This document shows, piece after piece, positions 52,978-62,115 of a DNA stretch of 64,000 nt. The stretch is from positions 62,001 to 126,000 of the forward strand of contig CACNCV010000003.1 in the NCBI GenBank assembly GCA_902619105.1. Direction: 5' to 3'. Below the pieces are notes generated by a model that worked only from the letters and a program-made list of their open reading frames with translations, was not told where the DNA came from and did not search any database. Each line of letters begins with the position of its first letter. Within the stretch, counting starts at the first letter, position 1. This stretch comes from an uncultured Pelagibacteraceae bacterium. Lineage in GTDB: Bacteria > Pseudomonadota > Alphaproteobacteria > Pelagibacterales > AG-422-B15. Made by a program: the position numbers and the translations under genes.

Positions 52978-54471
52978 TCAATCAAAAACTGGCCGATTTT
53001 TGGCATTATTTAGCCATGGATCCACGATTTCGTAGTTGTATCCTCCTTGAAATACTAGTTCATCACTGTAGGAGCGTGAAATAATCTGGATGCCGGTAGG
53101 TACTTGGTTTGAACTAAAGCCAGAGGGTACGGAAAGGACTGGCAGTTTACCCAACATATTGAATGGGTGAGACATGCACCATGCAAAGTCAGCACATTCT
53201 TGTTCTTTTCCATTAATAATGACGCGGTCATTAACTATATCAATATCTGCTTTGATTGCTGGTAAGGCATTGGTAGGACAAATAAATAAATCATATTTTT
53301 CCAATATAGGACCAATTTCTTCATACATTTTTCCAGTCACCATTGCACTTTCTTCAACGCCATAACCTAAGTGAGCACCAATTTGTTCGTGATAAATTTT
53401 TTTATTATTTTTTAAGGAGTCAATGTGCATTTCAGTAACACCACTGAACATTTTTGTGTAATCACTGAGTTGTTCTTTTTCAGAATCTGAAAGCTCAGAA
53501 ATTTCTTTATAAAAAGAATTTGCATAATGACTGAAGCAAACCGAATTTACTTCATCTTTTTTCCAATTAAGTTTCACTTCTGTGACTTGACATCCAAGAC
53601 TTTCAAATTTTTTCAATGCTGTCAGCGTATTCTGTTCCACTTCTTTATCAATCTCAAAAAATCCTAAGTCCATTGAATAAGCTATTTTCCAATTTTTAAT
53701 ATTTTCGTAATTTAATGGTAATATTTTTTTTGGCCGTAAAGATGTTATATCTTTTTGGTTTGGTCCACACATAATGTTTTGCATCATTGCAGTATCAACC
53801 ACTGTTCTTGCGAGTGGTCCTGTTACGCAGTAAGGGTCGTGATTGAATGGATAACTTTGAGCATTTCTTCCATGAGGTGGCTTGAATCCAACTACGCCGC
53901 ATGCACCTGCTGGTATTCTTATTGAACCTCCAATGTCACTTCCTGTTGTCAACATTGCACAACCTGAAGCTAATGCTGCCGCACTACCTCCACTTGATCC
54001 ACCAGGTGTCATATCTAAGTTCCAAGGGTTTCTTGTTACGCCATTTAGTTTTGAGTGACAAAAAGAAGTGAGAGAAAATTCTGGATTGGTTGTGCGACCG
54101 TGAAGTATCGCGCCAGAATTGACTATCGTTTCAACATCAATATCAGTTTTCTGTGCGATATTATTCTTGAGAAGTAAGCAACCATTACGATTTGGTTGTC
54201 CTTTTATATTCACTTCATCTTTTATTGCTAAAGGTAACCCTTCAAGAGGCAGAACATCATTATTATTTGAAAATTTTTTCTCAGACTCTTTTGCAAGTTC
54301 TAGAGACTTGTCAAAATCAAGATAATTAAATGCATTTATCTTAGGATTAACTGTTTCTATTCTTTTAATTACAGCCGACAGGACTTCAACTGGAGATAAT
54401 TTTTTTTCTTTGTACTTCTTTAATGTATTTGAAGCGGATAAATAACAAATTTCAATATCAGTATCATTCAT
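52978..54471 (-). CDS. Amidase signature (AS) family amidase
   Basis: The 497-residue enzyme has the amidase signature: general-base Lys84 in PLAIKDEVNIKG, GGSSGGSAAALASG (157-170) and the nucleophile Ser183 in GSDIGGSIRIPAG. It hydrolyses an amide bond on a carboxamide or N-acyl substrate in the cytosol. In an amine island a role in releasing amine or ammonia from an acylated compound is plausible, but unproven. It lies between potD, 70 bp away on the same strand, and the divergent Rieske-less oxygenase gene. Confidence 0.9.
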   Translation of the reverse strand: MNDTDIEICYLSASNTLKKYKEKKLSPVEVLSAVIKRIETVNPKINAFNYLDFDKSLELAKESEKKFSNNNDVLPLEGLPLAIKDEVNIKGQPNRNGCLLLKNNIAQKTDIDVETIVNSGAILHGRTTNPEFSLTSFCHSKLNGVTRNPWNLDMTPGGSSGGSAAALASGCAMLTTGSDIGGSIRIPAGACGVVGFKPPHGRNAQSYPFNHDPYCVTGPLARTVVDTAMMQNIMCGPNQKDITSLRPKKILPLNYENIKNWKIAYSMDLGFFEIDKEVEQNTLTALKKFESLGCQVTEVKLNWKKDEVNSVCFSHYANSFYKEISELSDSEKEQLSDYTKMFSGVTEMHIDSLKNNKKIYHEQIGAHLGYGVEESAMVTGKMYEEIGPILEKYDLFICPTNALPAIKADIDIVNDRVIINGKEQECADFAWCMSHPFNMLGKLPVLSVPSGFSSNQVPTGIQIISRSYSDELVFQGGYNYEIVDPWLNNAKNRPVFD

Positions 54472-54523
54472 GACGATTTTTTATTTAAATTTAACAATTA
54501 TTAAAATATATTGAAAATTATTT

Positions 54524-55618
54524 ATGATAAGTGAAAAAATCAAAAGTTTAATACAAAGCCAAGATCCACACGCAGGAATGGACCAACTTTTCTTTACAAA
54601 TTTAGAGATATTTCATGCAAGTTATGATGCAATTTTCAAAAAACAATGGGTTTTTCTCACCCATCTCTCGTACTTTAATCAAAATGATATCTTTACATAC
54701 AACTTAAACAAAGGATTTATAGAGATAAAAAAAACAGATGATAATCAACTTTCAATTTCCGCATCTGATCAAAACATTAAGTGTCATTTAAAAGTGTATG
54801 AGAGTTTAGTATTTATCAATTTATCAAACTCTCCCTATTCTTTTGATGAATTCATTAAACCTCTTGAACCATACATCAAAATACATGGGCTGAATGATGG
54901 TAAGATTGCTTTTCAAAAAGATTTTATTTTTAATGCTTCACATTTAGCTACAATTCATAATTTTAAAGAATGCGCTCACTGCTGGGGAGGTGAATTTACA
55001 CACAAAGATTATCTAAGTGTGCATGGTGAAGATTATTGCAATTCTTATGGAGCAGGTGTTGGTTCGGGGATTGAGGCCCCTAAACTTACAAAACGTATTA
55101 AAGAGTGGACAGAACAAACTTTAAAAAGAGGTTTATTTGTTGGAGAGTTCAGTGAACATGACTCAAAATATTTTAGAATTGCAGAGCGCACACCTTTACC
55201 TGAAGGTATTGCATCAGAAACAATGGACGGCAGTTATTCTTGTTCAACATTGATGGGTGATTTTAGGAAGATTGGTGCTGATAATGGTTATACTGCAATT
55301 GGTTTCAGCCCATTTAACAGCTTTGTTGCAAATAATGAATTTGTGATACTTTTTTTATTCTCACCAATTAGTCAAAATAAAACAGTAGTGACCCAATATT
55401 GGGTAACTCATAAAGATGCAGAAGTTGATGTTGATAAAATGATTTTTTTGTGGGACCAAACTTCTACTGAAGACTCGCAGTTATGTGAAATGAATCAAAA
55501 AGGAATTGAAAGCAGGTCCTATCAGCCTGGCAAATATGGGGATTTAGAGACGAGCTTAGTTCAATATCAGAAATTTTACCTTAATCATTTACAGACACAC
55601 CTGAACGACTTAGTCTAA
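54524..55618 (+). CDS. Rieske-oxygenase paralogue lacking the [2Fe-2S] domain
   Basis: The 364-residue protein aligns by eye along its length with the Rieske oxygenase at 46300 (e.g. FKKQWVFLTHLS vs FKQWLMVDHIS; CHLKVYESLVFINLS vs CHLKIYEGLVFINLS; SRSYQPG vs SQSFKPG). Between NQLSI and QNIKCHLK about 48 residues are absent, including both Cys-His pairs; this equals the total length difference (412 against 364). The catalytic-domain NFKECAHC...FTH and the Asp in TEDSQL may still bind iron, though the His spacing has changed. It cannot receive electrons through its own Rieske centre. It might be a regulatory or structural partner or a changed enzyme. The reading frame is intact, and it precedes puuA-like by 18 bp. 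Confidence 0.87.
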   Translation: MISEKIKSLIQSQDPHAGMDQLFFTNLEIFHASYDAIFKKQWVFLTHLSYFNQNDIFTYNLNKGFIEIKKTDDNQLSISASDQNIKCHLKVYESLVFINLSNSPYSFDEFIKPLEPYIKIHGLNDGKIAFQKDFIFNASHLATIHNFKECAHCWGGEFTHKDYLSVHGEDYCNSYGAGVGSGIEAPKLTKRIKEWTEQTLKRGLFVGEFSEHDSKYFRIAERTPLPEGIASETMDGSYSCSTLMGDFRKIGADNGYTAIGFSPFNSFVANNEFVILFLFSPISQNKTVVTQYWVTHKDAEVDVDKMIFLWDQTSTEDSQLCEMNQKGIESRSYQPGKYGDLETSLVQYQKFYLNHLQTHLNDLV

Positions 55619-55636
55619 TCTTAATTCGATACCTAT

Positions 55637-57007
55637 ATGGAACTTGCAACACAATCAGAATTTGATGAAGTGCTTAATCGTCATCATAATATCCAATATG
55701 TAGACGCAATATTTACAGACCTCTGTGGTTATGTGAGGGGAAAAAGATTTCCATTGTTAGAGGCAGATAAAATTTTTTCAGATGGTGTATTGTTACCGTT
55801 TTCAGCATTTTACTTAGATGTCCTTGGTGGCGTAACTAACACGATGAATCTTGGTTGGACTGACGGAGATCCAGATGGGGTTTTAATGCCCGTTAAAAAT
55901 TCCATTAAGCCCGTTCCTTGGGATAACAAGGTTCTTCAAGTACTAATTTCTATGAGAAAAGAACAGGAAAAATGGGGCGTAATAGAAAATCCAGCGGAAG
56001 TTGATCCAAGAAATATTTTAGAAAAAGTAATGAATAAATTCAAAGGCACTGGATTAAATCCAGTAGTAGCTTTTGAATTAGAGTTTTATTTGTTGGATAA
56101 GAAAAGAAATGAGGAAGGCAAGCCAGTTCCTGCATTAGGTGCGAGCAAAACTCATGTATATGGAATTCCCGATCTTGATATGTTTGGTGACTTATTTGAT
56201 GAAATTAATGAGAACTGTAAAATTCAAGATATCCCTGCTACAACGGCTTCAAGTGAATTTGCTGCTGGCCAGTATGAAATTAATTTAAAACATACAGGCG
56301 ACCTGCTTAAAGCTGCGGACGATGCTGCAATGTTAAGAAGAATAATAAAAGAAACAACTGCAAAGCATGGGTTTGAGGCAACATTTATGGCAAAGCCATT
56401 TCTTGAGGAGACTGGAAATGGAATGCACCTGCATATCTCAGTGTACGATGATAATGGAAAAAATATTTTTGCGACGAAGAATCGGTACGGAAATGACAAG
56501 TTAAAAAATGCTTTAGCTGGTTTCCAAGAAACTTTTTATGACTCATTTCCGATATTTATTCCAAATAGAAACGGTTATCGAAGAATACAAACTCGAAATT
56601 TTGTTCCAGTGAATAAAAGTTGGTCATGGAATCGAAGAGATGTTTCATTAAGAATACCTGCTGGATCAGATAGCGCAAAAAGAATAGAACATCGGGTAGC
56701 ATCAGCTGATGCAAATCCATATCTTGTTTTAGCCTGTATACTCTCTGGGCTTCATCATGGACTTACAAAAAAACTATCACCAACAGACCAAGTAAGTTTT
56801 GATAACACTGAGGGTGCTGACAAGACTGCTGATCCCGAAATGCCAAAAAATATGGAGTCAGCACTAAATCGTTTTAAAGAGTCCAAACTTTTATCTAAGT
56901 ATTTTGGTAAAGAATATCTTGATTTATATGTATCAGCTAAAGAAGGTGAATTTGAACATATGGATAACAGTTTCATACCTTCAGAAGAATACGATTTTTA
57001 TTTATAG
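55637..57007 (+). CDS. Glutamine synthetase-family gamma-glutamylamine synthetase (PuuA-like)
   Basis: The 456-residue protein has the glutamine synthetase fold: the N-terminal FTDLCGYVRGKR region, the catalytic ELEFYLLD and ETGNGMHLHISVYDDNG motifs and the C-terminal RIEHRVASADANPYLVLACIL. It lacks the NLYDLP-type adenylylation site of housekeeping GlnA, as do PuuA-type enzymes. PuuA joins glutamate to putrescine using ATP; the PuuB-like and PuuD-like proteins would carry on. Its partner spermidine-type importer is also in the island. It is followed by alaX after 4 bp. Confidence 0.9.
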   Translation: MELATQSEFDEVLNRHHNIQYVDAIFTDLCGYVRGKRFPLLEADKIFSDGVLLPFSAFYLDVLGGVTNTMNLGWTDGDPDGVLMPVKNSIKPVPWDNKVLQVLISMRKEQEKWGVIENPAEVDPRNILEKVMNKFKGTGLNPVVAFELEFYLLDKKRNEEGKPVPALGASKTHVYGIPDLDMFGDLFDEINENCKIQDIPATTASSEFAAGQYEINLKHTGDLLKAADDAAMLRRIIKETTAKHGFEATFMAKPFLEETGNGMHLHISVYDDNGKNIFATKNRYGNDKLKNALAGFQETFYDSFPIFIPNRNGYRRIQTRNFVPVNKSWSWNRRDVSLRIPAGSDSAKRIEHRVASADANPYLVLACILSGLHHGLTKKLSPTDQVSFDNTEGADKTADPEMPKNMESALNRFKESKLLSKYFGKEYLDLYVSAKEGEFEHMDNSFIPSEEYDFYL

Positions 57008-57011
57008 ACTT

Positions 57012-57731
57012 ATGACTGATCTGCTTTTCAATCAAGATAGTTACTTAAAAGAAACAGAAGCCAGTATTATTGGAGTTGAAGAGAATATTATACAATTGGA
57101 TAGAACAATTTTTTATGCAGAGTCTGGTGGGCAACCTGGAGATCAAGGCGAGATTGTATTAAAGGACCAAGTTCTCAAAGTTGTAGACACTAAAAAAGGA
57201 TCAAAGCCTAATGAAATTTTGCATATTGTTGATGGTCCCATCGATCAAAGCTTAATTAATCAATCCGCTGAACTTAAGATCAATTGGGAACTCAGATATG
57301 CGCATATGAAAATGCATTCGAGTTGTCACATTTTGTGTAGCTTAGTTGATGCCCTAATAACAGGCGCATCGGTTGGAAGCGCTAAATCAAGAATAGATTT
57401 TGATGTTGATCCATCGATACTCAATAAAGAAGAGTTAAATGAAAAGATTAAAGATATTATCAGTAAAGACTATCCCATAATCATAAATCAAATTACAGGA
57501 GATGAACTAAAATCAAATCCTCACCTAGCTAAAGGGGCTGCCGTTTCACCTCCAGTTATAGATAACAAAGTACAAACAGTTCAAATTGGTGAGGGGGAAA
57601 ACATTATCGATCTTCAATGCTGTGGAGGAACACATTGCCAATCTACTAAAGAAATTGGACCACTAGAGATCGGAAAGATTGAAAATAAAGGTAAGAGAAA
57701 CAGGCGAATTAATATAAGGTTTAGTTCATGA
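57012..57731 (+). CDS. Alanyl-tRNA editing protein AlaX
   Basis: The start ATG 57012 gives 239 residues; the track ORF's first 36 codons lie within the GS gene. The editing domain has HMKMHSSCHIL (H-x3-H) and CCGGTHCQSTKE (C-x3-H), the zinc set of AlaRS-type editing proteins, plus YAESGGQPGDQGEI at the start. Free-standing AlaX hydrolyses Ser- or Gly-tRNA(Ala). It is the sole translational-quality gene in a catabolic run, so its position may be chance, or it may protect against an amino product; I cannot tell. It overlaps the enoyl-CoA hydratase gene by 4 bp. Confidence 0.9.
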   Translation: MTDLLFNQDSYLKETEASIIGVEENIIQLDRTIFYAESGGQPGDQGEIVLKDQVLKVVDTKKGSKPNEILHIVDGPIDQSLINQSAELKINWELRYAHMKMHSSCHILCSLVDALITGASVGSAKSRIDFDVDPSILNKEELNEKIKDIISKDYPIIINQITGDELKSNPHLAKGAAVSPPVIDNKVQTVQIGEGENIIDLQCCGGTHCQSTKEIGPLEIGKIENKGKRNRRINIRFSS

Positions 57732-58492
57732 CGGATATTTTAGTCAGTAAAGATGATGGACAAGTTGTAACGCTCACTCTTAATGATGCACCAGCAAATT
57801 GCCTGACAATGGAGATGATGTCAGCAATTAAAATGGAGATAGATCGAGTAAATCAATCCAAAGATCACAAGCTTGTTATATTTGAAAGTTCAAATGAAAA
57901 AATTTTTTGTAGCGGACATAGTTTTAATGAAGTTCAAGAGATGATTAAAAATAATGATAAGAAATCACAAGAACTTCTATTTGCGGAGTGCTCTGAAATG
58001 TTAATGAAAATTAGAACAAGTCCAAAGATTTTTGTTGCTAAGGTAAGAGGTATTGCAACTGCTGGCGGACTGGGATTAGTCAGTATAATGGATTGTGTTT
58101 TTAGTTCTAAATCAGCGAGATTTGCTCTTGGAGGTATAAACTTTAATTTTGGCTGTCATCAACCGTCAGTATCTGTAGCCCGAGCAATATCCTCAAAAAA
58201 TGTTATGGAATTATTAGTGAGTGGTCAGCCTCTTAATGCTAAAAGAGCACAAGAAGCAGGACTCATCAACGAATATTTAGAAGATGACGAGTTAGATAAA
58301 AGGGTCGAACTATTTTCTCAACAAGTTTGTGATCATACACCCGAAGTACTCGCGCTCACGAAAGAAACATTATACAAGCAGTCAGCAATGAAAATTTCAG
58401 ATGCCTACGACTTTGCAAGTAAAGCAATGGTTGAAAATCTACAAATGCCTGAAACTAAGAAGGGTATAGACACTTTTTTAAATAAAAATTAA
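57728..58492 (+). CDS. Enoyl-CoA hydratase/isomerase family protein
   Basis: The 254-residue crotonase-fold protein has the CoA/oxyanion segments SGHSFNEVQEM and VRGIATAGGLGLVSIMDCVFSSKSARFALGGINFNFG, and ends with ETKKGIDTFLNK. It might act on an acyl-CoA formed from the amine carbon skeleton, for example after a GcdH-type step. The oxyanion HSF and A-G-G motifs are kept, but the catalytic Glu pair is not evident: the position of one is Asn/Gly (GINFNFGC), so it may be a family member with a different reaction (ECHDC3-like). It overlaps alaX by 4 bp and ends 4 bp into the convergent EamA gene. Confidence 0.85.
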   Translation: MTDILVSKDDGQVVTLTLNDAPANCLTMEMMSAIKMEIDRVNQSKDHKLVIFESSNEKIFCSGHSFNEVQEMIKNNDKKSQELLFAECSEMLMKIRTSPKIFVAKVRGIATAGGLGLVSIMDCVFSSKSARFALGGINFNFGCHQPSVSVARAISSKNVMELLVSGQPLNAKRAQEAGLINEYLEDDELDKRVELFSQQVCDHTPEVLALTKETLYKQSAMKISDAYDFASKAMVENLQMPETKKGIDTFLNKN

Positions 58493-59427
58493 CGCTGAAT
58501 TGAAAATTTTTCTGGTTGGATCTCTTTCTTAAGAGCAGTTTCACGTCTGAGAATAAATATTGCTGATAAAATAATAAATCCAGCACCGACATAAGTATTC
58601 CACGCAGGTATCTCATTCCAAATCATATAACCAAATATTATTCCATAAATTAAGCTTAGATATTTCAAAGGTGTAACTAAAGAAACTTCAGCATGCTTAA
58701 ATGCTGAGGTCAGAGCAAGGTTTCCAATTCCTCCAAAAATTCCAACTGCTGTTAAAATTCCAAGGTCAAACCAAGATACTGGTATTTTCCATCCTCCAAA
58801 AGGAATTGTAAATAAAGATGCAATGAAACCAAATAAAGTAAAATACCAAGCAATCAAATAGGATGGTTCGGTCTCACTTAATAAACGGATTGAAATTGAT
58901 ACCATCGCAAAGAATACGCAAAATAAAATTGGTAATAACATGTAGACACTAAACTCACTGGATGTTGGATTGATTATGATCAAGACTCCAGCAAAACCAA
59001 TCACAATTGCAATCCATCTTCTTACTCTTACAAGTTCACCGAGTATAAATATTGACAGCAGTGTGCTAAAAATTGGTGATGCAAACGTGAGACTTACAGT
59101 GGTTGCAAGGGGTAAATAATGAAGACTTGCATAAACACAAAAAAGTGCAGCTGTTCCAGTGAATGCTCTAATAAACATCAAGCCGGGTTTAGTAGTATGA
59201 AAAAAATTACCCCACCTTTCTTTAGGCACAACAAGAAAAAGAGGGATCAAGCCCCCTATCATACGTGCCGCAATGACCATGCCTATTGAATATTCTGCAG
59301 TTGTCCATTTTACTGCAATATCCATAATGCTGAAACCTGTAACAGATATCAGCATATAGAGCGCGCCCAACTTAATATTATTTCTGTTCATATAGATTTT
59401 ATTAAAATTTAGATTATCATTAATCAA
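58489..59427 (-). CDS. EamA/DMT-family transporter
   Basis: The 312-residue protein has about ten hydrophobic segments in two EamA repeats: ALYMLISVTGFSIMDIAVKW, FASPIFSTLLSIFILGE at the close of repeat 1, and the equivalents VTPLKYLSLIYGIIFGYMIWNE in repeat 2. The C-terminal tail is basic. An alternative start exists 36 bp downstream (MNRNNIK...), with no clear Shine-Dalgarno at either. It is convergent with the enoyl-CoA hydratase gene and divergent from the DjlA-like gene (12 bp apart). Substrate unknown. Confidence 0.86.
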   Translation of the reverse strand: MINDNLNFNKIYMNRNNIKLGALYMLISVTGFSIMDIAVKWTTAEYSIGMVIAARMIGGLIPLFLVVPKERWGNFFHTTKPGLMFIRAFTGTAALFCVYASLHYLPLATTVSLTFASPIFSTLLSIFILGELVRVRRWIAIVIGFAGVLIIINPTSSEFSVYMLLPILFCVFFAMVSISIRLLSETEPSYLIAWYFTLFGFIASLFTIPFGGWKIPVSWFDLGILTAVGIFGGIGNLALTSAFKHAEVSLVTPLKYLSLIYGIIFGYMIWNEIPAWNTYVGAGFIILSAIFILRRETALKKEIQPEKFSIQR

Positions 59428-59438
59428 TTTTTAAACCT

Positions 59439-60173
59439 ATGAACATTTGGAAATATTTAATAGCAGCTTCTTTAGGGAATATGATAGCAGGCCCTTTGGG
59501 CGCACTTGCATTTACTGCAGGTGCATACTTTCTTGGAAAGAAAACAAACTTTAGAAATCCTGGGGCTAACTTTAATAGTAATCAAGGTGTTTATGCTTTA
59601 GGGCTTGTTGTGCTCTGTGCAAAGTTAGCAAAAGCAGATGGAAGAGTCACTGACGATGAAATCAGAAAATTTAAAAAAATATTTAAAATACCTCAAGAAA
59701 ATATGAAACAGGTTGGAGTAATATGGAAAGAAGCTGCACAAACCAGTGCAGGATTTGAACCTTACGCTCAGCAGTTAAGAGACACTTTTTACCGAACTCC
59801 ACAAATGTTAGAGCAAGTCATATTAGGCCTCTTTGAAATTGGATATGCTGATCATGATTTATCGGCTCCAGAACTAAAATATATAAAAAAAGTTAGCCAG
59901 ATTTTTGGAATTGATCAAGCAACGTTCAATAGATTAAGAAATTCTCGACCTGAATTTGTCAAAGAAGACCCGTACAAGGTGCTTGGTGTTTCTAAGTCTC
60001 AGACGTCTGCAGAAATAAAAAAAGTTTACAGAAATTTAGCTCGCAAAAATCATCCGGATATCGTTCGGGCAAAAGGCATTACTGATAAAAGCCTTATTCA
60101 AAAAGCAAAAGAAAACTTTCAGAGAATTAATGACGCATACGAACAAATTTTAAAAATTAGAGGTGAAAAGTAG
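59439..60173 (+). CDS. DjlA-like J-domain co-chaperone with TerB domain
   Basis: The 244-residue protein opens with a hydrophobic membrane segment (ASLGNMIAGPLGALAFTAGAYFLG), then a TerB-like helical domain (~50-165, KLAKADGRVTDDEIRKFKKIF) and a C-terminal J domain (~175-240) with the obligatory HPD in ARKNHPDIV. This order is that of DjlA, a membrane-anchored DnaJ that stimulates DnaK at the inner membrane. The Gly-rich linker of enteric DjlA is short here. It is divergent from an EamA gene and followed after 59 bp by a tiny membrane protein. Confidence 0.92.
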   Translation: MNIWKYLIAASLGNMIAGPLGALAFTAGAYFLGKKTNFRNPGANFNSNQGVYALGLVVLCAKLAKADGRVTDDEIRKFKKIFKIPQENMKQVGVIWKEAAQTSAGFEPYAQQLRDTFYRTPQMLEQVILGLFEIGYADHDLSAPELKYIKKVSQIFGIDQATFNRLRNSRPEFVKEDPYKVLGVSKSQTSAEIKKVYRNLARKNHPDIVRAKGITDKSLIQKAKENFQRINDAYEQILKIRGEK

Positions 60174-60232
60174 GCAAAATTCCTATTCTTTTTTATCATT
60201 TTTAAATATGCATTTAGAGCTATAATAACAGC

Positions 60233-60382
60233 ATGGAATTTTTAACATTCATTGCTGTTTGTGTATTAATTTATCTTGTTTATTTAATTCGACAGGACTT
60301 TAAGGATCATTCTGTAAGGATTGAAAGTCAAATGCAGCGTGTTACTGAAGTTGTTATCAAGAACCAAGAAAAGCAAGAATAA
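60233..60382 (+). CDS. Small single-span membrane protein (49 aa)
   Basis: The frame is too short for the ORF track. It begins at ATG 60233 and encodes 49 residues: one hydrophobic stretch (FLTFIAVCVLIYLVYLI) followed by a charged, helical tail QDFKDHSVRIESQMQRVTEVVIKNQEKQE. The layout (one membrane anchor and a coiled-coil-like tail) is that of many small bacterial envelope proteins. No family is recognised. Confidence 0.5.
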   Translation: MEFLTFIAVCVLIYLVYLIRQDFKDHSVRIESQMQRVTEVVIKNQEKQE

Positions 60383-60508
60383 TCACTTCTTTTTACTCCA
60401 ATTATTACGTTTTCTATTTCTAATTAAAGGTGGATACACACCTGTTGATAGATAAATTTTGACGAATCTAAGTTGTAAAAACCAAATTTTTTTTAATACT
60501 TCAATCAT
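60383..60508 (-). CDS. Possible small basic protein on the minus strand (41 aa)
   Basis: In the gap before pdxH the minus strand has an open frame from ATG 60508 to TGA at 60383. It gives 41 residues, with a hydrophobic/basic N-terminal helix (EVLKKIWFLQLRFVKIYL) and a basic tail (IRNRKRNNWSKKK). It is convergent with the 49-residue frame and abuts its stop codon. Length alone gives little support, so this is a candidate only. Confidence 0.35.
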   Translation of the reverse strand: MIEVLKKIWFLQLRFVKIYLSTGVYPPLIRNRKRNNWSKKK

Positions 60509-60580
60509 TATTTTTGATAATGCATCGCATTCGCTCTTATTTCAATTCAATTTTTTTACAATTTGACTATAAGTAAACTA

Positions 60581-61186
60581 ATGAGCATTGATATTTCTAA
60601 TTACAACAACTGGTTAGATGCGTGGAATGATTTTTACGAAAAAGAAAAGGAATTAGTAGAACTCGATCCTAATGCCGCGCTTGTTTCTTCAGTCGATGCG
60701 GAAGGTAATCCAAACGCACGTGTTATACTCATAAAAGATGTATCAAACAAAGGCTTTGTTTTTTACACAAACTATCAGTCTCAAAAAGGTAAGGAACTTT
60801 TCCATAATAATAAAGGACACCTCACATGGTATAGTCGAGCGCAAGGGGTTTCTATTCGTATTCAAGGTGAAGTACAAAAGATTGATGCTTCAATTTCAGA
60901 CAATTATTTTACATCTCGAGATCGCAACGCTCAAATTTCAGCAAGTATTTCTAAACAGTCAGAAACAGTTGAAAGTAGAGAAGTACTTGATGCTGAATTT
61001 AAAAAATTTGCAGATGATTATGAAGGTAAAGAAATTCCCAGACCTGATCATTGGGGAGGAGTAATTATACAACCTGAAAAAGTAGAAGTCTGGAAAAGCA
61101 GAGACGATTATAAAACAAGACTTCACGATAGGATTGTCTTTACATTATCAAATGATCAATGGATTAAATCAAGACTTTATCCCTAA
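60581..61186 (+). CDS. pdxH: Pyridoxamine/pyridoxine 5'-phosphate oxidase
   Basis: The start ATG 60581 (201 aa) replaces the TTG of the track, six codons upstream. The FMN enzyme oxidises pyridoxine or pyridoxamine 5'-phosphate to PLP, the last step of the DXP-dependent route begun in part by PdxA (25139). Family motifs are ARVILIKDVSNKGFVFYTNYQSQKGKEL, QISASISKQSE and the C-terminal PDHWGGVIIQPEKVEVWKSRDDYKTRLHDRI. Its stop overlaps the CDF gene by one base (TAATG). Many PLP enzymes in this window would use its product. Confidence 0.95.
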   Translation: MSIDISNYNNWLDAWNDFYEKEKELVELDPNAALVSSVDAEGNPNARVILIKDVSNKGFVFYTNYQSQKGKELFHNNKGHLTWYSRAQGVSIRIQGEVQKIDASISDNYFTSRDRNAQISASISKQSETVESREVLDAEFKKFADDYEGKEIPRPDHWGGVIIQPEKVEVWKSRDDYKTRLHDRIVFTLSNDQWIKSRLYP

Positions 61187-62115
61187 TGACTTATGTAAAT
61201 ATTTCTCAAAATGAGTATGGAGAAAAAATAAAAAAATCTTCTTTGATTACTCTTGGAGTTGTTCTTTTCTTAATTATCATCAAAGCATTTGCGTATTTTG
61301 CTACTGGCTCAATTATAATTTTGTCATTGCTTGCAGATAGTTTTTTTGATCTCATTATCACTCTAACTACATTTATTTTAGTTAGAATATCATTAAAGAA
61401 AAATACTAATGAATACCGTTTTGGTTATGGTAAAGCTGAAGCATTGTCTGCTTTTATAGAGGGAATTGTTATTTTACTAATTTCGATATTCATACTTTAT
61501 ATGGCCTACCAAAACTTTATTGATCCTGAAATTACAATTATTAATTCCGAAATAGCACTTATTGTTATTGCAATCTCAATATTTGCCACTCTTATGTTGG
61601 TGAGGTTTCAAACAAGAATAATGAAAGACACTGCTTCATTAAGTGTGGAGTCTGAAAAGCTTCATTACTTAAGTGATTTATTAACTAATATTGCAGCATT
61701 TGTTGGAATTATGCTTGTAATGTTTGCTGATTTCTCAAGAGCGGATCCATTAATTGCCGCTTTAATTGCGATTTATATGATCTATACAACAATCGCTATT
61801 TTTCAAAAATCAATTGCTGTATTAATTGACCGTGAAATTGATGATGATCTCAAGTCTGAGATATTTGACATTGTAAAAGGCCATAACAAAGTTCTTGGAT
61901 TTCATGATGTTCGTACTCGTCAAAGTGGATCGAGTAAAGGAAAGTTTTTTATGCAAATGCACATTGAGGTCTCAGAGCATGTAAGCTTAGAAGAATCGCA
62001 CAATATTGCTGATCAAGTAGAAGAAAACATACTTAATAAATTTCCAGATGCAGAAATAATTTTACATGTCGATCCAAGTAATGTTATTGAGGAAAAAGAG
62101 TTTGTTGATGCATAA
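61186..62115 (+). CDS. Cation diffusion facilitator (CDF) metal exporter
   Basis: The 309-residue protein has six transmembrane segments and metal-site motifs: SLLADSFFDLIIT (helix 2, D-x3-D), YRFGYGKAEALSAF, HYLSDLLTN (helix 5, H-x3-D) and a C-terminal cytoplasmic domain ending FPDAEIILHVDPSN. This is the FieF/YiiP layout for Zn2+/Fe2+ export. Substrate metal is uncertain: the helix 5 H-x3-D suits zinc or iron. It is coupled with pdxH (1 bp overlap) and with the SH3-domain gene (8 bp overlap). Confidence 0.93.
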   Translation: MTYVNISQNEYGEKIKKSSLITLGVVLFLIIIKAFAYFATGSIIILSLLADSFFDLIITLTTFILVRISLKKNTNEYRFGYGKAEALSAFIEGIVILLISIFILYMAYQNFIDPEITIINSEIALIVIAISIFATLMLVRFQTRIMKDTASLSVESEKLHYLSDLLTNIAAFVGIMLVMFADFSRADPLIAALIAIYMIYTTIAIFQKSIAVLIDREIDDDLKSEIFDIVKGHNKVLGFHDVRTRQSGSSKGKFFMQMHIEVSEHVSLEESHNIADQVEENILNKFPDAEIILHVDPSNVIEEKEFVDA

